64,000 nt of DNA from positions 1 to 64,000 of the forward strand of contig JBGSPX010000035.1 in NCBI GenBank assembly GCA_041738345.1, read 5' to 3'. Within the stretch, counting starts at the first letter, position 1; each line of letters begins with the position of its first letter. Source of the DNA: Proteocatella sp041738345. GTDB taxonomy: Bacteria; Bacillota; Clostridia; Peptostreptococcales; Filifactoraceae. Below the pieces are notes generated by a model. The model saw nothing but the letters and a program-made list of their open reading frames with translations. It did not search any database and was not told the DNA's origin. Below are positions 44,895 to 52,541 of the stretch, piece after piece. Both the position numbers and the translations under genes were made by a program.

Positions 44895-44928
44895 AAGCCT
44901 GTCTATTTCAATAGATAGGCTTTATTTA
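44895..44928 (+). terminator. Terminator of the sigH-activator transcript
   Basis: AAGCCTGTCTATT pairs with AATAGATAGGCTT (one G-T) with a 2-nt loop; a TATTTATG tail follows. Confidence 0.75.
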
Positions 44929-44944
44929 TGCGAAAATATAAAAA

Positions 44945-44959
44945 TTATCAAAATGATAA
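44945..44959. promoter_or_regulatory. Putative activator-binding palindrome 3
   Basis: Third exact copy of TTATCAAAATGATAA, 122 bp before the -24 element. Confidence 0.65.
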
Positions 44960-45080
44960 ATGTATATTATAAAAATACATTATTTTTAATTAACTTTGAT
45001 TATTTTCGTTAAAAAATATACTTTTAATACAGTAAAAATCCTAAAAAAATACATTAATTGTGATTTTTGGCTAGAAAACG

Positions 45081-45097
45081 TTGGCATGATAATTGCT
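45081..45097 (+). promoter_or_regulatory. Sigma-54 (-24/-12) promoter of ygeX
   Basis: TTGGCATGATAATTGCT matches the consensus YTGGCACGrNNNTTGCW at all but one position. GG and GC are spaced as required. Transcription would start near 45108, about 120 bp before the ygeX start codon. Confidence 0.85.
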
Positions 45098-45138
45098 TTT
45101 ATATAGAGCATAAGAAAATATAAGCATACTTACGAAAA

Positions 45139-45204
45139 TTATAACTATTTATAACCAACATTATAACTACTTATAAGAGTAAATTATCCATGTTATAACC
45201 AACA
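45139..45204 (+). repeat. Four TTATAACYA units in the ygeX leader
   Basis: TTATAACTA or TTATAACCA at 45139, 45149, 45161 and 45193. Two larger copies, ATTATAACTA(T/C)TTATAA, begin at 45138 and 45160 with 22-bp period; the 12-mer TTATAACCAACA occurs at 45149 and 45193. Confidence 0.7.
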
Positions 45205-45228
45205 ATTGTTTTAAGAAAGGAATTATTT

Positions 45229-46431
45229 ATGGAAACCAAAATAAGAATAGTAACTACTCCAGAAAATGAGGTAAAAACATCACTAGAGTTTTTAAATGAG
45301 CAAACTGCAAAAAATGTAAGAAACTTTCACAAGAGTTTTCCAGTATACTCACAGACTCCACTAGCACATATGCCAAATACGGCTAAAGTGCTTGGATTAG
45401 GAGATGTGTATGTAAAGGATGAATCATACAGATTTGGCCTTAATGCATTCAAAGTACTTGGTGGAAGCTATTCTATGGGTAAATATATAGCACAGCGTTT
45501 AGGTAGAGATATAGCAGAAATGGACTATAACTCACTTATATCAGAAGATGTAAAAAAAGAATTAGGCGAGCTTACTTTTGTAACTGCAACAGATGGAAAT
45601 CACGGAAGAGGCGTGGCTTGGACAGCTAATGTGCTAAAGCAAAAATCAGTAGTTTATATGCCAAAAGGAAGTGCAATTGAAAGACTGGAGAATATAAAAG
45701 CAGAAGGCGCAGATGCTTCGATTACAGATATGAACTACGATGAAGCCGTAAGACTTGCAAACTCAAAAGCGGAAGAATTAGGCTGGGTAATGGTGCAAGA
45801 TACTGCATGGGATGGTTATGAAGAAATCCCAACTTGGATAATGCAAGGCTACATGACTATGGGACTTGAGGCTTATGAGCAACTAGGCGAAAAAAGACCA
45901 ACCCATATATTCCTACAAGCAGGAGTTGGTTCATTAGCCGGCGCAATCTGTGGCTTCTTCTCAGAAGTATATAAAGATAATAAGCCAACTATAGTAATTG
46001 TAGAGCCGGATAAGGCAGACTGTATATTTCAAACAGCAGAAGCTGCGGATGGCAAACTAAGATTTGTAACAGGAGATATGAACACTATAATGGCAGGGCT
46101 TGCGTGTGGAGAACCAAATACAATAGGCTGGGAAGTATTAAGAGACCATGCTGATTACTATATTTCATGCCCAGATTACACTGCGGCAAAAGGTATGAGA
46201 ATATTAGGAAACCCAGTAAAAGGCGATGATAGAGTTATTTCAGGAGAAAGTGGAGCATCTACTTTTGGATGTGTTTCAGAAATAATGATGAACCCAGAAT
46301 ACAAAGCTATAAAAGAGCAGCTTAAGCTTGATGAGAACTCAACCGTATTATTCTTTAGTACAGAGGGCGATACAGATAAACAAAATTATTTAGATATAGT
46401 ATGGGACGGAAAATACAATAGCGAAATATAA
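45229..46431 (+). CDS. ygeX: Diaminopropionate ammonia-lyase
   Basis: 400 residues. SYRFGLNAFKVLGGSYSMG carries the PLP lysine at residue 75; ATDGNHGRGVAWTA is the phosphate-binding block and PDKADC and GESGAS are later family motifs. The enzyme splits 2,3-diaminopropionate to pyruvate and two ammonia, through an aminoacrylate intermediate. AAGAAAGGAATT precedes the ATG. It is the first gene after the sigma-54 promoter. In E. coli and gut anaerobes ygeX belongs to the anaerobic purine degradation cluster. Confidence 0.94.
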   Translation: METKIRIVTTPENEVKTSLEFLNEQTAKNVRNFHKSFPVYSQTPLAHMPNTAKVLGLGDVYVKDESYRFGLNAFKVLGGSYSMGKYIAQRLGRDIAEMDYNSLISEDVKKELGELTFVTATDGNHGRGVAWTANVLKQKSVVYMPKGSAIERLENIKAEGADASITDMNYDEAVRLANSKAEELGWVMVQDTAWDGYEEIPTWIMQGYMTMGLEAYEQLGEKRPTHIFLQAGVGSLAGAICGFFSEVYKDNKPTIVIVEPDKADCIFQTAEAADGKLRFVTGDMNTIMAGLACGEPNTIGWEVLRDHADYYISCPDYTAAKGMRILGNPVKGDDRVISGESGASTFGCVSEIMMNPEYKAIKEQLKLDENSTVLFFSTEGDTDKQNYLDIVWDGKYNSEI

Positions 46432-46446
46432 TTTGAGGAGGATAAT

Positions 46447-47631
46447 ATGTTAACAAAAGATAGAGAACAAGAAGTTATAGGACTTTGCCAAAACTTAATA
46501 AAAGCCAAAAGCTACTCAGGAGGAGAAAACCTTGTAGTAGATGAACTTATAAAATATTTTGAAGCAAATAATTTTGATGAAGTGGTAGTAGATGAGTATG
46601 GTAATATTATTGGAAAAATAAAAGGAAATAAAGCTGGAAAAACTATTTTATTTGACGGTCATATAGATACAGTTCCAGTTACAGACCCAAGTGCATGGAA
46701 CTTTGATCCATTTGGCGCAATAATTTCAGATGGCAAAATCTATGGAAGAGGGACTACAGATATGAAAGGTGCAGTATCTGCAATGGCAGTAGCGGCATCA
46801 AACTTTGCAAAAGATACAAATAGAGATTTTGCAGGAGAAATCTGTGTAGCAGGTGTAGTTCATGAAGAATGTTTCGAAGGGGTAGCGGCAAGACTTATAA
46901 GCGAGAGAATAAAGCCTGATTATGTAATAATTGGAGAAGCTTCACAGCTAAATGTAAAAATTGGACAAAGAGGAAGAGGCGAAATAAAGCTAGAAGTTTT
47001 TGGAAAGCCAGCACACTCTGCAAACCCAGAAAAAGGAATAAATGCAGTATATAAAATCTCAAAAATTATAGATGAGATAAGAAAATTAGAGCCTACAGAG
47101 CATCCAGTGCTTGGAAAAGGAATTCTAGAACTTACAGATATAAAATCAGGGCCATATCCAGGCGCTTCAGTAGTACCAGAATACTGTATGGCAACATATG
47201 ATAGAAGACTTTTAGTAGGCGAAACTAAAGAAAGCGTAATCAAGCCACTTCAAGACCTAGTAGATAGAATGATGGCAGAAGATGATGAACTTAAGGCAAA
47301 GGTATCATATGCAGTAGGTGAAGAACTGTGCTACACAGGAAACGAAATAAAAGGCGAAAGATTTTTCCCAGGCTGGTTATTTGAAGAAGATGAAGCCTTT
47401 GTAAAAGATACAGTAGCAGAATTAAAAGCTATGGGCTTTAATCCAGAAGTTACACAGTACAACTTCTGCACAAACGGAAGTCACTATGCAGGCGAGAAAA
47501 ATATAAAGACACTTGGAATTGGGCCTTCTAGAGAAAATTTAGCACACACAATAGACGAATATATAGAAATTGACCAGCTTACAAAAGTTACACAGTGCTA
47601 CTATGGTGTAATGAAAGCCCTTTTAAAATAA
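46447..47631 (+). CDS. ygeY: YgeY-type M20 peptidase/deacetylase
   Basis: 394 residues. The M20 metal ligands appear as LFDGHIDTVP (His 72, Asp 74), GRGTTDMKG, and VVHEECFEG with the catalytic Glu pair; the dimerisation domain follows (GKPAHSANPEKG). YgeY is a conserved member of purine-degradation clusters and is thought to hydrolyse an amide bond late in the route, but the substrate has not been shown by sequence. GAGGAGGATA precedes the ATG, 15 bp after ygeX. Confidence 0.9.
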   Translation: MLTKDREQEVIGLCQNLIKAKSYSGGENLVVDELIKYFEANNFDEVVVDEYGNIIGKIKGNKAGKTILFDGHIDTVPVTDPSAWNFDPFGAIISDGKIYGRGTTDMKGAVSAMAVAASNFAKDTNRDFAGEICVAGVVHEECFEGVAARLISERIKPDYVIIGEASQLNVKIGQRGRGEIKLEVFGKPAHSANPEKGINAVYKISKIIDEIRKLEPTEHPVLGKGILELTDIKSGPYPGASVVPEYCMATYDRRLLVGETKESVIKPLQDLVDRMMAEDDELKAKVSYAVGEELCYTGNEIKGERFFPGWLFEEDEAFVKDTVAELKAMGFNPEVTQYNFCTNGSHYAGEKNIKTLGIGPSRENLAHTIDEYIEIDQLTKVTQCYYGVMKALLK

Positions 47632-47663
47632 AGTTATAAAATAGAGTTAATCGCAAGGAGAAT

Positions 47664-49061
47664 ATGATGGATAGTCCTGAAAAAATAATAATAAAAAATG
47701 GAAAAATCATTACAGAAAAAGCCAGTTTTTTTGCAGATATTTTGATAGAGGGAGAAAAAATTTCAAAAATAGATGCAAATATAAATGAAGACTTTGCAAA
47801 GATAATCGATGCCAGTGGAAAGTATATATTTCCAGGAGGGATTGATGTGCATACCCATTTAGAATTAGATACAGGACAATCAGAATCTGTAGATGATTTT
47901 TTCAGCGGGACTATAGCTTCAGTCTGCGGTGGAACTACTACAATAATAGACCATATAGCCTTTGGGCCAAAGGACTGCAACTTAAGACATCAGCTAGATA
48001 AATATCACAAAAAAGCAGCAGGCAAGGCAGTTATAGATTATAGCTTTCATGGAGTAGTGCAGCATATAAATGAAGCGATATTAGACGAAATAGATGCTGT
48101 TGCAAAATCAGGAATAACAAGCCTAAAAGCCTATATGACTTATGACTTTAAACTTTCAGATCAGGAAATTTTACAGCTTCTCAAAAAAACAGAAAAGCTG
48201 GGCGTTATAATGGCATTTCATGCAGAAGACCATCAAAAAATAGAAGCATTAAAAGCTAAATATGTAGCAGAAGGCAAACTAACGCCGGAGTTTCATGCCA
48301 AGAGCCGTCCAGATTATTGTGAAGCAGAAGCTGTAGAAAGACTCATAAAGCTTGCAGCTATAGCAAATGATGCACCGATATATATAGTACATCTTTCCAG
48401 TAAAAAAGCCTTAGAAATAGCAAAAGAAGCCATTTCAAAAGGGCAGAAAAATATAATACTTGAAACCTGTCCCCAGTATCTAACGCTTACAGAGGAAGCC
48501 TATCTAAGAGAGGATGGACTAAAATATATAATGTCCCCACCTCTAAGAAAAAAAGAAGATGTAGATGCACTTTGGAAAGCCCTAAATGATGACATCATAA
48601 AGGTTATAGCTACAGACCACTGTCCATTTAACTATAATAAAGAAAAACAGTTTGGAAAAGATGATTTTACAAAATGTCCAAATGGCGCACCGGGAATAGA
48701 AGAACGCTTTTCACTTATTTATTCAGAAGGTGTTAGTAAAAATAGAATAAATATAAATAAATTTGTAGAACTTATATCAGTAAATCCAGCAAAAATATTT
48801 GGACTATACCCACAAAAAGGGGCAATACTTCCAAATTCAGATGCAGACCTTGTGATATTTGATCCATCTCAAAATAATATATTAAAACAAGAAAACCTTC
48901 ATAGCAAAGCTGATTACTCTCCTTATGAAGATATCGAAGTTACAGGGAAAATTGAAATGGTGATACAAAGAGGAAAGCTTTTAGTAAAAGACAGGGCTTT
49001 TTTAGGACAAAAGGGAGACGGAAAATTTTTGGCTAGAAATTATGGAAATTATGAGGTGTAA
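47664..49061 (+). CDS. hydA: Dihydropyrimidinase / hydantoinase-type cyclic amidohydrolase
   Basis: 465 residues. Metal ligands are in GGIDVHTHLE (His 63, His 65); the carboxylated lysine is in SLKAYMTYDFK (near 153); IYIVHLSSKKALE and VIATDHCPFN supply the remaining ligands. These enzymes open cyclic amides such as hydantoins and dihydropyrimidines. E. coli carries a homologous hyuA in the same cluster, where ring opening of a purine-derived hydantoin fits. AAGGAGAAT before the ATG. Confidence 0.92.
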   Translation: MMDSPEKIIIKNGKIITEKASFFADILIEGEKISKIDANINEDFAKIIDASGKYIFPGGIDVHTHLELDTGQSESVDDFFSGTIASVCGGTTTIIDHIAFGPKDCNLRHQLDKYHKKAAGKAVIDYSFHGVVQHINEAILDEIDAVAKSGITSLKAYMTYDFKLSDQEILQLLKKTEKLGVIMAFHAEDHQKIEALKAKYVAEGKLTPEFHAKSRPDYCEAEAVERLIKLAAIANDAPIYIVHLSSKKALEIAKEAISKGQKNIILETCPQYLTLTEEAYLREDGLKYIMSPPLRKKEDVDALWKALNDDIIKVIATDHCPFNYNKEKQFGKDDFTKCPNGAPGIEERFSLIYSEGVSKNRININKFVELISVNPAKIFGLYPQKGAILPNSDADLVIFDPSQNNILKQENLHSKADYSPYEDIEVTGKIEMVIQRGKLLVKDRAFLGQKGDGKFLARNYGNYEV

Positions 49062-49062
49062 C

Positions 49063-50661
49063 ATGAGCATATTAATAAAAAATGGACTTATAGTAGATGG
49101 TAGTGGAAAAGATGCATATACTGGGGATTTGCTCATAGAGGGTGAACATATAACCGCAATTGGAAATGTTGAGCCTAAAGCAGAATACCAAATAATAGAT
49201 GCAACAGATATGGTAGTAGCACCAGGCTTCATAGATACGCATAGTCACAGCGATTTAGAAGTCCTTATAAACCCAAAAGTAATGCCTAAAATAATGCAGG
49301 GAATCACGACAGAATTTTTAGGGCAGGATGGAATTTCGATGGCACCACTACCTAAAGCATATATAAGCCCTTGGAGAAAAAACTTAGCAGGGCTTGATGG
49401 CGTAAGCGATCAGATAGATTGGAACTATGAAACTACAGAAAATTATCTTAAGATGATTGAAGCTGTAAAACCGGGACTTAATGAATGCTATCTAGTACCA
49501 CATGGAAATATAAGAATGGAAGCGATTGGACTAGATAATCGTCTTCCAAATGCACAAGAAATCGAAAAGATGAAGCTTATAACAAGACGAGAAATGGAAG
49601 CAGGCGCTATGGGGCTTTCGACAGGGCTTATATATATGCCATGCGCATACTCTGAATCTATCGAAATCATAGAGATGTGCAAGGTCGTAGCAGAGTATGA
49701 TGGAGCCTTTGTAGTTCATCAAAGAAGTGAGGCCGATACAATACTTGATTCTATGGAAGAAGTTATAGAAATAGGAAGACGTTCAGGGGTTAGAGTTCAT
49801 TGGTCACATTTTAAAGTGTGTGGTAAGAAAAATTGGGACAAAATAGACGAGGTAATAGCACTGCTTGAAAGTGCAGAAAAAGAAGGCATAAGAGTATCGT
49901 TTGACCAATATCCATATGTAGCAGGTTCGACAATGCTTGGTGTAATACTGCCACCTTGGGTACATGATGGGGGTACAGATAATGTAATCAAAAGACTTAA
50001 GGACAAGACCCTTAGAGAAAAAATGATACATGATATGGAAAACGGAATTCCAGGTTGGGATAATTTTGTAGATTTTGCAGGATTAGACCAAATATTTGTA
50101 ACCTCAGTAAATACTGAAAAAAATAAAGATGCTGTAGGATTAAGCCTCATAGAGCTGGGGGAGCTTAGAGGAACTGACCCATACAATGCAACCTTTGACC
50201 TTTTGGAGCAGGAAGAAAACGCAGTAGGTATGGTAGATTTTTATGGTACAGAAGAGCATGTCAAAAACTTTATGAAACGTAAAGAGATGAATGCGTGCAC
50301 CGATGGTCTACTTTGCCCAGGAAAACCACATCCACGACTATATGGTTCATTTCCTAGAATTTTAGGAAAATATGTGAGAGAAGAAAAAGCACTTACTTTA
50401 GAAGAAGCTATTTACAAAATGACCAAAAAACCAGCACAGACCTTTGGTGTGAAAAAAAGAGGAGAGCTGAAAGAAGGTTACTATGCAGACATTACAATAT
50501 TTGACCCAAAAACTGTAAAAGATAAAGGAACTTTTGTAGAGCCAGTACAATATCCAGAGGGAATAGAATATGTAATTGTAAATGGAATGCTTACAGTAAG
50601 CGGGGGGAAACATACGGACAGCCGTTTTGGAAAAGTTATAAGAAAAAATAATCAAATATAG
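49063..50661 (+). CDS. N-acyl-D-amino-acid deacylase-like amidohydrolase
   Basis: 532 residues from ATG 49063 (GAGGTG before it); the upstream ATG 49042 lacks a site. PGFIDTHSHSDLE has the metal ligands His 60 and His 62, QGITTEFLGQDGISMAPL and VHWSHFKVCG are D-aminoacylase family blocks. The family removes acyl or carbamoyl groups from D-amino acids or related N-acyl compounds. It starts one base after the hydantoinase stop. The combination with hydantoinase suggests it acts on the opened ring; the real substrate is not known. The gene is not part of the E. coli cluster. Confidence 0.88.
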   Translation: MSILIKNGLIVDGSGKDAYTGDLLIEGEHITAIGNVEPKAEYQIIDATDMVVAPGFIDTHSHSDLEVLINPKVMPKIMQGITTEFLGQDGISMAPLPKAYISPWRKNLAGLDGVSDQIDWNYETTENYLKMIEAVKPGLNECYLVPHGNIRMEAIGLDNRLPNAQEIEKMKLITRREMEAGAMGLSTGLIYMPCAYSESIEIIEMCKVVAEYDGAFVVHQRSEADTILDSMEEVIEIGRRSGVRVHWSHFKVCGKKNWDKIDEVIALLESAEKEGIRVSFDQYPYVAGSTMLGVILPPWVHDGGTDNVIKRLKDKTLREKMIHDMENGIPGWDNFVDFAGLDQIFVTSVNTEKNKDAVGLSLIELGELRGTDPYNATFDLLEQEENAVGMVDFYGTEEHVKNFMKRKEMNACTDGLLCPGKPHPRLYGSFPRILGKYVREEKALTLEEAIYKMTKKPAQTFGVKKRGELKEGYYADITIFDPKTVKDKGTFVEPVQYPEGIEYVIVNGMLTVSGGKHTDSRFGKVIRKNNQI

Positions 50662-50711
50662 TTAGACTTAAACCTAAAAATTAAATTAGTTTTATATAGA
50701 AGGAGCATAAA

Positions 50712-51092
50712 ATGAAAGAAATAGTAAATGTAAATACAGACAAAGCACCAGCAGCAATAGGCCCATATTCACAAGCAAAAATTGTAGGGGACGTACTTTA
50801 TACATCAGGTCAAATTCCACTAGATGCACAAACAGGTGAAGTAGTAGGAAGTAATATTTCAGAGCAGACAGAGCAAGTAATAAAAAATGCAAAAGCGATT
50901 CTTGAAGAAGCTGGCACTAATTTTGAGAATGTATTCAAAACTACATGCTTCCTATCAGATATGGCAAACTTTGCAGAATTTAACAGCGTATACGCAAAAT
51001 ACTTTTCTACAAACCCAGCGCGTTCATGCTTTGCAGTAAAAGAACTGCCAAAAGGGGTATTAGTTGAAATCGAAATGATTGCAGTAATCTAA
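50712..51092 (+). CDS. ridA: RidA family enamine/imine deaminase
   Basis: 126 residues. VNTDKAPAAIGPYSQAKI, YTSGQIPLDAQTG and PARSCFAVKELPKGVLVEIEMIAV are diagnostic; the Arg and Glu that bind the substrate carboxylate and water are present. RidA hydrolyses 2-aminoacrylate and similar enamines to the keto acid and ammonia. In a cluster with YgeX, whose PLP chemistry makes aminoacrylate, this is likely a dedicated protector. AGAAGGAGCA precedes the ATG. Confidence 0.95.
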   Translation: MKEIVNVNTDKAPAAIGPYSQAKIVGDVLYTSGQIPLDAQTGEVVGSNISEQTEQVIKNAKAILEEAGTNFENVFKTTCFLSDMANFAEFNSVYAKYFSTNPARSCFAVKELPKGVLVEIEMIAVI

Positions 51093-51116
51093 GCTATTTT
51101 TAAAATAATAGGGGCT

Positions 51117-51158
51117 GTGGGGAATAAAAGTTTATCTAATATATGCTTTTATTTCCCC
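51117..51158 (+). repeat. Hairpin between ridA and ssnA
   Basis: GGGGAATAAAAG pairs with CTTTTATTTCCCC (one bulged base), with a 15-nt loop and no T tract. It could be an RNA-processing or stability element that lowers or raises ssnA relative to the upstream genes. Confidence 0.6.
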
Positions 51159-51184
51159 ATCACTATGACAAGAAAGAGGTAGTT

Positions 51185-52516
51185 ATGTATTTAGTAGGAA
51201 ATGGGCGATTGTTTACAAGAGATGAAAACAATACCTATATAGAAAATGGAGCGTTATTAATAAAAGACAATATAATATTAGAACTTGGAGAAACCGAAGC
51301 TTTAAGCGCAAAATATAAGGATGTAGAATTTATAGACGCAAAAAATCAGCTTATAATGCCAGCATTTATAAACGTACATAACCATATTTACTCAGCTTTT
51401 GCAAGAGGGTTAAGTCTTAAAAATCATAATCCAGAAAACTTTCTAGAAATATTGGAAGGACTTTGGTGGAAAGTAGACAATGAACTTACAGTATTAGATA
51501 GTAAATATAGTGCATATGCAACCTATATAAACTGTATCGAAAATGGAGTTACCACAGTATTTGACCATCACGCAAGCTACAAGCAGACAAAGGGAAGCTT
51601 AGAAGCAATTGCAAATGTAAGCAAAGAATTGGGGCTTAGATCATGTCTTTGTTATGAAGTAAGTGACCGTAATGGTAAGGAAAAGATGCAAGAAGCAGTC
51701 TTTGAAAACCTAGATTTCATTAACTATGCAAATAACGATGAATCAGGACTGCTAAAAGGTATGATGGGGCTTCACGCAAGCTTTACGCTTTCAGATGAAA
51801 CCCTAGATTATATAAACTCAAAAATGCCAGCAGATACAGGGTATCATGTGCATGTAGCAGAGGGAATAGATGATGTTGTAGATAGCAGAGAAAAATATGC
51901 ACTTGGGGTAGTGGAGAGATTACATAAAAAGGGCATACTTGGGAAAAATACAATAGCAGGTCACTGCATTCATCTTAGCGATGAAGAAATGGATATTTTA
52001 AAAACTACAGATACTATGGTAGTGCACAATCCAGAGAGCAATATGGGAAACGCAGTTGGATGCCCAGAAGTACTTAAGATGTTTGAAAAAGGCATTCTTA
52101 TAGGACTTGGAACTGACGGATACACAAATGATATGATGGAAAGCTACAAAGCGGCAAACTGTCTACACAAACATCAGCAGCAGAAGCCAAACGTAGCTTG
52201 GGGCGAAATTCCAACTATGCTATTTGAAAATAATAGAAAAATAGCGCAGAGAGTTTTTGAAAAACCACTGGGAATGCTAAAAGAAAATTATTTAGCAGAT
52301 GTAATATTCGTAGATTACGACCCATTTACCCTGCTTAATGCAGATAACTTAAATTCACATCTGCTATTTGGAATAAATGGAAAAGATGTAACTACTACAA
52401 TCGCAAATGGAAAAGTGTTGATGAGAGATAGAAATCTAGTAAATATAGATAAAGCTGAGATTATGAATGAGTGCAGAGTACAGTCACAGGATTTTTGGAA
52501 CAGAGTAAATAACTAA
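51185..52516 (+). CDS. ssnA: SsnA-type amidohydrolase/deaminase
   Basis: 443 residues from ATG 51185 (AAAGAGGT before it) rather than 51143. NVHNHIYSAFARGL has the metal ligands His 65 and His 67; MGLHASFTLSDETLDY and CIHLSDEEMDIL and VHNPESNMGNAVG complete the cytosine-deaminase/atrazine-hydrolase-type site. SsnA is a conserved component of the E. coli and gut anaerobe purine cluster; its reaction is presumed to be amidine or deaminase hydrolysis of a purine-derived intermediate. Confidence 0.92.
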   Translation: MYLVGNGRLFTRDENNTYIENGALLIKDNIILELGETEALSAKYKDVEFIDAKNQLIMPAFINVHNHIYSAFARGLSLKNHNPENFLEILEGLWWKVDNELTVLDSKYSAYATYINCIENGVTTVFDHHASYKQTKGSLEAIANVSKELGLRSCLCYEVSDRNGKEKMQEAVFENLDFINYANNDESGLLKGMMGLHASFTLSDETLDYINSKMPADTGYHVHVAEGIDDVVDSREKYALGVVERLHKKGILGKNTIAGHCIHLSDEEMDILKTTDTMVVHNPESNMGNAVGCPEVLKMFEKGILIGLGTDGYTNDMMESYKAANCLHKHQQQKPNVAWGEIPTMLFENNRKIAQRVFEKPLGMLKENYLADVIFVDYDPFTLLNADNLNSHLLFGINGKDVTTTIANGKVLMRDRNLVNIDKAEIMNECRVQSQDFWNRVNN

Positions 52517-52541
52517 ACTTAAAATAGATATGGAGAACGAC

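Larger units (their letters stand above)
44759..45228. other. Regulatory intergenic region of the purine cluster
   Basis: No gene. It holds, in order: palindrome copy 1, palindrome copy 2, the activator's terminator, palindrome copy 3, a sigma-54 promoter and a leader with four TTATAACYA units. The detailed entries follow. Its AT content is very high. Confidence 0.9.

Noticed and set aside
44760..45228. Small RNA gene or riboswitch before ygeX
   Set aside because: Apart from the terminator and repeats I see no aptamer-like fold, and the sigma-54 elements explain the conserved-looking parts.
51143..51184. Upstream ATG for ssnA
   Set aside because: It lies inside the hairpin downstream arm; the AAAGAGGT site fits ATG 51185 instead.
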